A DNA stretch of 6,003 nucleotides from Nitrospirota bacterium (GCA_021787505.1 JAJYLU010000131.1:1-6003); one strand, 5' to 3'; numbered from the stretch's first letter, positions 1-5,603 are shown. Numbers and translations: made by a program. Notes: generated by a model not told the origin, from the letters alone.

Positions 1-816
1 ACGGATGTCCGGGACGACCGGTTTCTTCACGAGGGGCCTCAGCCGGCCTTCTTTCGCCCCGTCCCGTATAAAATTCTTCACGACCCGGTCTTCCAGCGAG
101 TGGTAGGAGATGACGCAGAGCCTCCCTCCGCCCTTCATGACCCTCATCGATGCATCCAGACCGGCCCTCAGTTCCTCGATCTCCCGGTTCACCTCTATCC
201 TGATGGCCTGGAAAGTCTTTGTCGCAGGGTGTATCCTGCCCCGCCTCCCGACGGCCCGAAAAATGATGTCGGCGAGTTCAGTGCAGGAGTCGATGGGTTT
301 CCTGCTCCGGTAAGTGACGATCGCCCTCACGATTTTCGGTGCCTGGTACTCCTCGCCGTATTCCTTCAAGATTCTTATGAGTTCTTTTTCTTCGTATGCG
401 TTGACAACGTCCCAGGCCGAAAACACCTGCCCGCCGTCCATTCTCATGTCGAGTCTTTCATCGGAACGGAAACTGAACCCCCGGGCAAGGTCCCTGAGCT
501 GCATCATTGAGACGCCGAGGTCTAAGAGCACCCCGTCCACCTCTGCGACACTCAACGAACCGAGTATCGCGCCGATGTCGGAAAACTTTCCCTTCTTCAG
601 TGTGACCCGGTCGTCGGCAAGCCGCGCAGCGGCCCTGGCCAACGCCTTTTCGTCCCTGTCTATTCCGATAAGTCTTCCATTCCGGCCGATCATCTTCACT
701 ATCTCCTCAGAATGTCCCCCAAGTCCTACCGTAGCGTCTATATAAATTCCCCCCTGCTCCGGGGCAAGCATCTCGACCACCTCCCTCAGCAGAACAGGGA
801 GATGTTCCGAGGTCAT
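1..816 (-). CDS. rsmH: 16S rRNA (cytosine(1402)-N4)-methyltransferase RsmH (MraW), 3' end outside window
   Basis: RsmH transfers a methyl group from S-adenosylmethionine to N4 of C1402 in the ribosomal P site and is normally the second gene of the dcw cluster. The frame is open from the ATG at 816 to the left edge (272 codons). About 40 C-terminal residues are missing compared with the roughly 310-residue family. Visible motifs are HLPVLLREVV at residues 5-14, the SAM-binding DATVGLGGHS at 27-36, VLLDLGVSMMQL, RGFSFRSDERLDMRMD, the family signature ATKTFQAIRIEVN and VISYHSLEDR near the left edge. The ATG directly abuts the mraZ stop (TAA then ATG, no gap). No clear Shine-Dalgarno lies before it, so translation is probably coupled to mraZ. 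The SMMQL form, where SSPQL is common, is a mild variation. Identification is firm. Confidence 0.96.
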   Translation of the reverse strand, partial: MTSEHLPVLLREVVEMLAPEQGGIYIDATVGLGGHSEEIVKMIGRNGRLIGIDRDEKALARAAARLADDRVTLKKGKFSDIGAILGSLSVAEVDGVLLDLGVSMMQLRDLARGFSFRSDERLDMRMDGGQVFSAWDVVNAYEEKELIRILKEYGEEYQAPKIVRAIVTYRSRKPIDSCTELADIIFRAVGRRGRIHPATKTFQAIRIEVNREIEELRAGLDASMRVMKGGGRLCVISYHSLEDRVVKNFIRDGAKEGRLRPLVKKPVVPDIR

Positions 817-1269
817 TTAAAGGCCGTAGGCCGCGAGTTTTTCCGCCGTAGCCTTCTTGTCGATCCGGGACAGATCATTTACCGCATCCCACTCTTTTCT
901 GTCCCAAAGGTCGACCTTGTCCAGCTGACCGACTATCACGATGTCGGAATTCAGGCCGGCGTCTTCTCTCTGCGCAGCAGAGACCAGGATCCTGCCTTGT
1001 TTGTCTATTTCCACTTCCTGGGCAGAGCCTATGACTATCCTCCTAAAAAGCTTCACATCCTCATCCATACTTGGGAGCGTCCGGACCTTCTCTTCGAGTT
1101 TTGCCCATTCCTCCTGCGGATAGATATGGAGGCATTTATCGAAAATATCGTTGACAACATAGAGTTTGGGGCTATAATTAGAGGAAATTATTTCTCGGAA
1201 AGGAGCCGGTATGATGACTCTCCCTTTTTGGTCCAGCGAGTAGTAATATTTTCCTGAGAATGCTGGCAC
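817..1269 (-). CDS. mraZ: Transcriptional regulator MraZ
   Basis: MraZ is a DNA-binding protein of the AbrB/SpoVT swapped-hairpin type that usually represses its own dcw operon. The 150-residue product has the expected tandem layout. The first MraZ repeat begins with FSGKYYYSLDQKGRVIIP (DQKGR at residues 13-17) and the second has VEIDKQGRILV (DKQGR at 89-93). The total length fits the family. I chose the GTG at 1269 because AGGAG at 1280-1276 sits 6 nt upstream and the protein then begins close to the family N terminus (MPAFSGKY). A longer frame from the GTG at 1284 adds five residues but has no ribosome binding site and lies inside the operator repeats. It is first gene of the cluster, followed without a gap by rsmH. 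The promoter and operator are described separately. Confidence 0.95.
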   Translation of the reverse strand: MPAFSGKYYYSLDQKGRVIIPAPFREIISSNYSPKLYVVNDIFDKCLHIYPQEEWAKLEEKVRTLPSMDEDVKLFRRIVIGSAQEVEIDKQGRILVSAAQREDAGLNSDIVIVGQLDKVDLWDRKEWDAVNDLSRIDKKATAEKLAAYGL

Positions 1270-1275
1270 GTCGCT

Positions 1276-1305
1276 CTCCTCCACTTTCTACCACTATCTA
1301 CCACT
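1276..1305 (-). promoter_or_regulatory. Probable MraZ operator: three 10-bp direct repeats
   Basis: Read on the minus strand, three consecutive 10-mers AGTGGTAGAT, AGTGGTAGAA and AGTGGAGGAG occur with exact 10-bp periodicity, so AGTGG recurs on the same helix face. MraZ proteins are known to bind short G-rich repeats (TGGGN in E. coli, AAAGTG-like in mycoplasmas) spaced by one helical turn upstream of mraZ. The first repeat begins 1 nt after the -10 box, the predicted transcription start falls in or beside it, and the third contains the Shine-Dalgarno of mraZ. Bound MraZ should block the promoter. Binding itself is inferred. Confidence 0.85.
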
Positions 1306-1306
1306 C

Positions 1307-1335
1307 AATATAAGGGAGAATGTTTTGTATGTCAA
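1307..1335 (-). promoter_or_regulatory. Sigma-70 type promoter of mraZ-rsmH
   Basis: On the minus strand, TTGACA (1335-1330) is separated by exactly 17 nt from TATATT (1312-1307). This is a perfect -35 box and a one-mismatch -10 box at optimal spacing. The predicted transcription start is near 1300, giving a leader of about 30 nt before the GTG at 1269. The operator repeats begin immediately downstream. Confidence 0.88.
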
Positions 1336-1469
1336 GGGGAAAATTCATCCAAATCGTCTCGCCCTATATCTTGTGTTGCTTAGACAACGCCACCACGACA
1401 TATTGCTGTATTCATCTCCTTTGATTTCCCAAGAAACAATGTCCGGCCGCGACAATAAAAGACAGAAAA

Positions 1470-1520
1470 GCTGACGGCACCTCTCTGACTGCGGCAGTGG
1501 GGACGGGAGGTGGCGTCAGC
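1470..1520. repeat. Large imperfect inverted repeat; possible leftward terminator or leader structure
   Basis: The arms 1470-1483 (GCTGACGGCACCTC) and 1507-1520 (GAGGTGGCGTCAGC) pair over 14 positions with one mismatch (1477 against 1513). The 23-nt loop holds a further small hairpin, ACTG-CGG-CAGT, at 1488-1498. Read leftward on the minus strand, the stem is followed by a T-rich run (TTTTCTGTCTTTTAT, 1469-1455), as in an intrinsic terminator. Read rightward, the following sequence is less T-rich. It lies between the divergent mraZ promoter and the cytochrome gene. The rest of the gap (1336-1469 and 1521-1561) shows no credible gene. Confidence 0.6.
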
Positions 1521-1549
1521 CACACCTTTCTTCCCAAATAAAGCTCGTG

Positions 1550-1555
1550 TAATAT
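1550..1555 (+). promoter_or_regulatory. Weak candidate -10 box for the cytochrome gene
   Basis: TAATAT at 1550-1555 lies 6 nt before the GTG start at 1562, and the GTG has no recognisable Shine-Dalgarno. If this is the -10 element, transcription would begin at or next to the start codon and give a leaderless message. The sequence at the matching -35 position (about TTTCTT, 1527-1532) is poor, so this call is weak. Confidence 0.2.
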
Positions 1556-1561
1556 AGATAT

Positions 1562-2233
1562 GTGAAAGAAGCTCTTTTGTTGATCGCATGCATTTTCTTC
1601 ACTCCCATCCCATCTTATGCCCAGCCCGCAATCCACTTTGATCATCCGGAACACGACTTCTCTGTCATATCGCAGGAAGAGACCGTCGTACATACTTTTG
1701 AGTTTGCAAACAGGGGTGACAGGGAGCTGGTGATAGAGAAAATCACCCCTTCCTGAGGTTGCACAGCCGTGATGGCCAGTTCGGACCGTCTCAGGCCTGG
1801 GGAAAAAGGAAAGATCGATGTCTCGGTCGACATCAGGGGGAGGCTGGGGAAGATCACCAAGACAATCACTGTCTACACTAACGACCCGGTAAAGCCGGCC
1901 ACCACCCTTTCCGTAAGAATGAACATAAAAGACCGGGCACATCTGGACCGTTACGCCGCCGGGGAGATATTCGGCGATAAATGCAGGGGCTGCCACGTCG
2001 ATCAGGGGAAGGGAAAGGCTGGATGGGATTTATTCAAGGCCGACTGTTTTATGTGTCACAATGCGGGCACAAATACTTCGCTCACGGGAATGAGTAAAAA
2101 GCCGCGGGAATACCTGCGCAAGGCGATACGGGAAGGGGTCGACAATACCGTGATGCCGGGCTGGGAAGAAACAAACGGAGGTCCTCTTGATGAGGGCGAT
2201 ATCGAATCGCTCGTCGATTTGATATCGCGATAA
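1562..2233 (+). CDS. Exported DUF1573-cytochrome c fusion with in-frame TGA (candidate selenoprotein)
   Basis: Read through the TGA at 1754-1756, this is one continuous 223-codon frame. Residues 1-20 form a signal peptide ending SYA before QP, so the protein should reach the periplasm. Residues about 24-122 resemble a DUF1573 domain: HDFSVI, HTFEFANRGDRELVIEKI, then S-(TGA)-GCT, then LRPGEKGKIDVSVD and TVYTNDPVKPATTLSV. The TGA is residue 65 and occupies the first Cys of the family's SCGCT motif. Residues about 130-223 are a cytochrome c region with two heme sites, CRGCH (141-145) and CFMCH (162-166). MPGW (198-201) offers a likely axial Met. The GTG at 1562 is used because an in-frame stop lies at 1550 and it starts the signal peptide. 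No clear ribosome binding site is present. The TGA could encode selenocysteine, with a SECIS-like hairpin following, or be a nonsense mutation or sequence error. If it is a true stop, the heme part would lack an export signal. The redox partner is unknown. Confidence 0.75.
1754..1790 (+). promoter_or_regulatory. Candidate bacterial SECIS element after in-frame TGA
   Basis: The TGA at 1754-1756 is followed by a hairpin. GATGGCC (1771-1777) pairs with GG (1783-1784) and CCGTC (1786-1790), with a single bulged A at 1785 and a five-base loop AGTTC (1778-1782). That is seven pairs, including one G-U. The loop starts 21 nt after the TGA and has G at its second position. These features match the general description of bacterial SECIS hairpins: a short upper stem, G among the first two loop bases, and about 16-37 nt from the UGA to the loop. 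The fold was found by eye, and chance hairpins of this size do occur. Confidence 0.5.
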
Positions 2234-2239
2234 GGGAAC

Positions 2240-2255
2240 AGCCGGCTTTACGGCT
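2240..2255 (+). terminator. Weak hairpin at the convergent gene ends
   Basis: AGCCG (2240-2244) and CGGCT (2251-2255) form a 5-bp stem with a 6-nt loop, followed by TTT. It starts 6 nt after the cytochrome stop and overlaps the last codons of the opposing ATP-grasp gene. The stem is short and the T run is brief, so termination here is only possible. It is the only hairpin in the 14-nt gap between the two converging genes. Confidence 0.3.
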
Positions 2256-2964
2256 TTTGGGAAAGAAAGACCGACATCTTTGCGTCGAGCACTAACGCCC
2301 CGTCGGGATAAAGGGCAACGGGATTCAGGTCTACCTCTTCAACCAAACCCGTGGCCATAAGCCGGGAGACAGTGATGATAATTCCGGCAAGCCCCTCCAC
2401 GTCCATCCGGGGTCTTCCCCGGTACCCCTCCAGGAGCCTGTATCCCTTCACTTCCTTCAAAAGGCGCAGCGCCTCATCATGCGAAAGGGGTGCAAGTCCG
2501 AACGAGACATCCTTGAACAGCTCGACGAAAACCCCTCCGAGACCGAACATCATTACAGGGCCGAACTGCTCGTCCATGACCCCCCCCACGATGACTTCCA
2601 CCCCTTGCGGGGCCATCTCCTCGACAAGCACCCCTTCAGCCCCATCGATGCGCATGAGTTCTTTTACGACCTCTCGCAGCGTCCTTTCGTCGGAGACCCC
2701 GGTGCGAACCCCGTGCACGTCGCTTTTTGAAGCGATCTTCCGCGAAGAGACCTTCGCCACAAGAGGATAACCCAGACGCGCCGCCGTTTCTGCGGCGCCT
2801 CCCTTCGCCAGGTAGATCCCCTCGGGCACGGGCAGTCCCATCTCTTTCAGGATGCCTTTGACCTCATGCTCAAGGAAAACCTTTCTTCCCTTGTTTTGCT
2901 CTATGAACTCAATCACCTCCGGCGGGACTTCCCGGACAGAAGCGACTGCATCGTCTTTAGGCAC
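2248..2964 (-). CDS. ATP-grasp beta-type subunit of ADP-forming acyl-CoA (acetyl-CoA) synthetase, stand-alone
   Basis: Beta subunits of ADP-forming acetyl-CoA synthetase bind ATP/ADP and, with a CoA-binding alpha subunit, interconvert acyl-CoA plus ADP plus phosphate with acid plus ATP plus CoA. The 238-residue product has the usual beta-subunit length. It shows the ATP-grasp features FLEHEVKGILKEMGLPVP (30-47), YPLVAKVSS (66-74), VLVEEM (112-117), FGPVMMFGLGGVFVELFKDVSF (134-155) and EEVDLNPVAL (209-218). The GTG at 2964 was chosen because AGGAGG (2976-2971) lies 6 nt upstream. The longer frame from 2979 would contain that site. The usual HKSD-x-GGV motif reads SKSDVHGV (79-86), so the family's phosphorylated His position is Ser and a His appears at 84. 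No alpha-subunit gene is present in the window, so it may pair with a distant one. Substrate cannot be assigned. Confidence 0.88.
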   Translation of the reverse strand: MPKDDAVASVREVPPEVIEFIEQNKGRKVFLEHEVKGILKEMGLPVPEGIYLAKGGAAETAARLGYPLVAKVSSRKIASKSDVHGVRTGVSDERTLREVVKELMRIDGAEGVLVEEMAPQGVEVIVGGVMDEQFGPVMMFGLGGVFVELFKDVSFGLAPLSHDEALRLLKEVKGYRLLEGYRGRPRMDVEGLAGIIITVSRLMATGLVEEVDLNPVALYPDGALVLDAKMSVFLSQKP

Positions 2965-2970
2965 GGTATA

Positions 2971-2976
2971 CCTCCT
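2971..2976 (-). promoter_or_regulatory. Ribosome binding site fixing the ATP-grasp start
   Basis: A perfect AGGAGG on the minus strand is followed by a 6-nt spacer (TATACC) and the GTG at 2964. This decides for the shorter protein, because the in-frame GTG at 2979 overlaps the upstream side of the site. Confidence 0.88.
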
Positions 2977-2996
2977 CACGCGAGTAGCCTGCGGAA

Positions 2997-3005
2997 ATTA
3001 TATCA
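2997..3005 (-). promoter_or_regulatory. Extended -10 promoter of the ATP-grasp gene
   Basis: The minus strand carries TGATATAAT (3005-2997), which is a perfect TATAAT preceded by TG and one base, the extended -10 form that can work without a good -35 box. No TTGACA-like element sits at proper distance. The predicted start near 2990 gives a leader of about 26 nt containing the AGGAGG site. Confidence 0.65.
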
Positions 3006-3098
3006 CGAAATTATCATGCACATCCTGCGAACGCCACGGGAAGATGCGTTCGATGTTGTTCAGCAAGGGACACGCCGCATCCCGCAGGTCCCGGAGAC

Positions 3099-3128
3099 TT
3101 GTTTTGTGCGGAGGGGATGGAATATAGT
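3099..3128 (+). promoter_or_regulatory. Possible promoter of larC-kinase operon
   Basis: TTGTTT (3099-3104) and TATAGT (3123-3128) are separated by 18 nt. Transcription would begin near 3135, so the ATG at 3134 would lie at or before the message start. This favours the larC start at 3194. The -35 box is imperfect, so confidence is moderate. Confidence 0.4.
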
Positions 3129-3193
3129 AGAAAATGTCACCGAGACCCCACAAAATGCAGGAGGCGATACAGCTCTGCGAAGAGACGCCGAAG

Positions 3194-4459
3194 ATGGCCT
3201 ATTTCGACTGCTCCTCCGGTATAAGCGGCGACATGTGCCTCGGGGCCCTCGTCGATGCCGGCGTCCCTCTCAAGGAAATTTCGGGAATCTTGAGAAAGTT
3301 GCCTCTGCGGGGCTACAAACTTTCAGAAAAAAAAGTGCTCCGCGCCGGGATCGCGGCAACGAAGGTTGACGTGGTTTTGGCTGCAAACAGCGACAAGAGA
3401 AAAAACCTCTCTACATGGGAAGGCATCCGGAAGAGCATCCTCTCTTCAGCGTTGCCCGAGGACCTCAGGCAAAAAGGGCTCGCTGTCTTCAGGCTGCTTT
3501 TCGAGGCGGAAGCGAAGGTGCACGGTGAGACATTCCGGAAGGTCCACCTCCATGAACTGGGCGCGGTAGACTGCATGGTCGACATATTCGGCACCCTCAT
3601 CGGTCTCGACCTTCTCGGCGTGAAGGACGTTTATGGCTCGCCGGTGAACCTCGGGGGAGGCTTCATCAGGACCGAGCATGGGGTCCTGCCGGTTCCCGCG
3701 CCGGCAGCCGCCGAGATACTGAAGGGCGTTCCGGTCTATCCGTCAGGCATCCCCTTCGAACTTGCTACTCCTACGGGCGCAGCCCTGCTGAAATATCTTG
3801 CACGGGGATTCGTCGACACTCCGGCGTTTTCCTCTGAACGGATAGGTACCGGCGCGGGCGACAAAGACCCCGCGGACAGCCCGAATATTCTCCGCATCTT
3901 CATAGGACATACGTCTGAAATTAGATCGGCAGAAACGGTTACGGTGATAGAAACAAATATCGATGACATGAGCCCGCAGGCCTATGAATATGTAGCGGAA
4001 AGGCTTTTTAGGGCGGGCGCCCTCGATGTCACACTTACCCAGACGATCATGAAGAAGATGAGGCCCGCAACTACTCTCGGCGTGTTATGCAGGAAGACGG
4101 CCAGGGACGAGCTTGTCCGTCTCATCCTAAGGGAGACAACGAGCATCGGCGTACGCTATTTCGAGGCCTCAAGGGTAACGATGGACAGGAAGGAAAAAGA
4201 AGTGGCTACGCGGTACGGTAAGGTGCGCATAAAGACCTCTTCGGCCGGCGATATCCGGAAGATTACGCCGGAGTATGAAGACTGCCGTTTGATCGCAACA
4301 GTAAAAGGGGTCAGCCTGCTCGAAGTTATCGAGGAGGCGAAGAGCGCCGCGCGCTGTGAAGCAGAAAAAAAGACCGGTCCGTGCAGGGCCGATCGGCAGC
4401 TTCACAGTGCAAAAAGTCAAGGAAGGAAATATGGAAAACGACCTGTTCAGGAAGGCTGA
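3194..4459 (+). CDS. larC: Nickel pincer cofactor biosynthesis protein LarC (DUF111 family)
   Basis: LarC inserts nickel into the pincer nucleotide made by LarB and LarE in a CTP-dependent reaction. The cofactor serves lactate racemase LarA and related enzymes. The 421-residue product matches the family along its length: MAYFDCSSGISGDM at the N terminus, VHLHELGAVDCMVDIFG (117-133), GGGFIRTEHGVLPVPAPAAAEILKG (154-178), ELATPTGAALL (189-199), IETNIDDMSPQ (252-262) and GALDVTLTQTIMKKMRPATTLGVLC (275-299). It is one continuous frame, whereas the Lactobacillus plantarum gene needs a frameshift between two parts. The start at 3194 gives the family N terminus and fits the promoter. Upstream ATGs at 3134 and 3155 add 20 or 13 atypical residues, and none of the starts has a strong ribosome binding site. 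The last 30 or so residues are charged and poorly conserved. larA, larB and larE are not in the window. The gene overlaps the kinase gene by 29 bp. Confidence 0.93.
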   Translation: MAYFDCSSGISGDMCLGALVDAGVPLKEISGILRKLPLRGYKLSEKKVLRAGIAATKVDVVLAANSDKRKNLSTWEGIRKSILSSALPEDLRQKGLAVFRLLFEAEAKVHGETFRKVHLHELGAVDCMVDIFGTLIGLDLLGVKDVYGSPVNLGGGFIRTEHGVLPVPAPAAAEILKGVPVYPSGIPFELATPTGAALLKYLARGFVDTPAFSSERIGTGAGDKDPADSPNILRIFIGHTSEIRSAETVTVIETNIDDMSPQAYEYVAERLFRAGALDVTLTQTIMKKMRPATTLGVLCRKTARDELVRLILRETTSIGVRYFEASRVTMDRKEKEVATRYGKVRIKTSSAGDIRKITPEYEDCRLIATVKGVSLLEVIEEAKSAARCEAEKKTGPCRADRQLHSAKSQGRKYGKRPVQEG

Positions 4460-5576
4460 TTTTCTGCATCATATTTTCGACACGGTCCCTTCTTTTTTAT
4501 TCGTCGTCGACAGCGATGTCCGCATCTTCCATCTGAACGCCGCATCTCTGAAGCTGCTCGGGACGGAAAGACAGGCGGTACTTATGAAGAGGGGCGGAGA
4601 GGTATTGCACTGCATCCATTCGCGGGAAGTTGCCGAGGGCTGCGGCAGGTCGGACCACTGCAGAGACTGCGACGTGAGAAACAGCGTCACAAGGGTTTTC
4701 CGCGGGGAAGAGATCAAAAGGGAGATGACGAAGATGACGCTGCTTGCCGAAGGGAGGAGCACCGAGGTCTACCTGTCCGTTACCGCGAGTCTGATGGAGT
4801 ATGAAGGACGGAAGCTCGCACTTCTGATCATGGAGGACGTCACCGAACTCAAGAAGGCCGAGGCCTCGCTCAGCCGGCGGGCAGAACAACTCGAGGCGCT
4901 CAACAGGGAACTCGAAGCCTTCAGTTATTCGGTGGCCCACGACCTGCGCGCTCCCCTCCGGGCAATAAACGGTTTCAGCAACGCGCTGATCGAGGATTGT
5001 TCGAACGGGATCGATGCAACGGCCAGAGATTACCTCACACGCATTGTCAAGGCGGGCGGGCGCATGTCAGAGCTTATCGACGATATTCTGAAACTTTCTC
5101 GTCTCAACAGCGGCGGGATGCGTCCGGAAAAAGTCGACCTGAGCACACTCGTCCGGGAAGTAGCCTCGGAACTCGGCAAGTCGCTCCCGGACCGTGAAGT
5201 CAGTTTCCATATCGACGAGGGCATAAAAGGCATGGCGGACGCGCGTCTCATGCGGGTGGCCCTGGAGAACCTGCTCGGAAACGCATGGAAGTTCACGGCA
5301 AAGACATATCCCGCGCGCGTAGAATTCGGGACACTGAAAGAAGGCGGGAAGACCGTATATTTCGTCCGTGACAACGGCGCCGGCTTCGATATGAAGTATG
5401 CCGGCAAGCTGTTCAATCCCTTCCAGCGCCTCCACTCATCCGAAGAATTTCCGGGTTCAGGCATCGGTCTGGCAACAGCGCGCCGCATTATCCATCTCCA
5501 TCGCGGAAAGATATGGGCGGAAGGCGCCCCGCGCATGGGCGCTACGATCTTCTTCACCCTTAACGAAACCGCTTAG
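4431..5576 (+). CDS. Soluble PAS-domain sensor histidine kinase with a Cys cluster
   Basis: This 381-residue kinase should sense a signal through an N-terminal PAS domain (about 8-140) and phosphorylate an unidentified response regulator. The PAS region contains C61, C71, C77 and C80 (C-x9-C-x5-C-x2-C, in HCIH, EGCGR and HCRDC), a spacing suited to metal or iron-sulfur binding. A short coiled coil (about 140-163) leads to the HisKA domain with phosphoacceptor H170 in FSYSVAHDLRAPLRAI, a form common in phytochrome-type kinases. The ATPase domain has the N box ENLLGNAWKFT (279-289), G1 DNGAGFD (314-320), F box LFNPFQRLH (327-335) and G2 GSGIGLA (342-348), so it looks catalytically complete. No transmembrane segment or signal peptide is seen, implying a cytoplasmic location. 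The ATG at 4431 follows a GGAAGG-type ribosome binding site. The longer frame from 4356 only adds residues overlapping the end of larC. The overlap with larC suggests co-transcription. Confidence 0.92.
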   Translation: MENDLFRKADFLHHIFDTVPSFLFVVDSDVRIFHLNAASLKLLGTERQAVLMKRGGEVLHCIHSREVAEGCGRSDHCRDCDVRNSVTRVFRGEEIKREMTKMTLLAEGRSTEVYLSVTASLMEYEGRKLALLIMEDVTELKKAEASLSRRAEQLEALNRELEAFSYSVAHDLRAPLRAINGFSNALIEDCSNGIDATARDYLTRIVKAGGRMSELIDDILKLSRLNSGGMRPEKVDLSTLVREVASELGKSLPDREVSFHIDEGIKGMADARLMRVALENLLGNAWKFTAKTYPARVEFGTLKEGGKTVYFVRDNGAGFDMKYAGKLFNPFQRLHSSEEFPGSGIGLATARRIIHLHRGKIWAEGAPRMGATIFFTLNETA

Positions 5577-5603
5577 AATTCCGGCGTCGGGCGGGAGAGA
5601 TCG

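Noticed and set aside
712..1257. 181-codon plus-strand frame opposite mraZ and the start of rsmH
   Set aside because: It is antisense to two firmly identified genes, shows no family motif and has no ribosome binding site. It is a shadow frame.
1580..1591. Lipobox (LIAC) that would make the cytochrome a lipoprotein
   Set aside because: The Cys is residue 10, leaving too short a hydrophobic stretch before it, and a good signal peptidase I site (SYA before QP) follows at residue 20.
1754..1756. TGA read as tryptophan through a changed genetic code
   Set aside because: The other genes in the window use TGG for Trp and end normally, several with TGA stops (larC, the P-type ATPase). The TGA sits at a Cys position rather than a Trp position.
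1412..1996. 194-codon minus-strand frame opposite the cytochrome gene
   Set aside because: It is antisense to the signal peptide, DUF1573 and first heme region, with no recognisable domain. It is a shadow frame, although it confirms that no stop interrupts that antisense frame.
1769..2233. Separate gene starting at the ATG after the TGA
   Set aside because: It would begin in the middle of the DUF1573 domain with no ribosome binding site and no export signal, although its CXXCH sites need periplasmic heme attachment. The upstream half lies in the same frame and completes the domain.
2866..3369. 167-codon plus-strand frame spanning the ATP-grasp start and the larC start
   Set aside because: It crosses the promoters of both real genes and has a low-complexity, arginine-rich composition typical of an out-of-frame reading.
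4356..4430. 25-residue N-terminal extension of the histidine kinase
   Set aside because: It lies wholly inside larC and is basic and unlike PAS N termini. A good ribosome binding site precedes the ATG at 4431 instead.
4300..4459. Frameshift near the end of larC, suggested by its unusual charged tail
   Set aside because: LarC C termini vary, the conserved core is complete before this point, and no alternative frame continues a LarC-like sequence.
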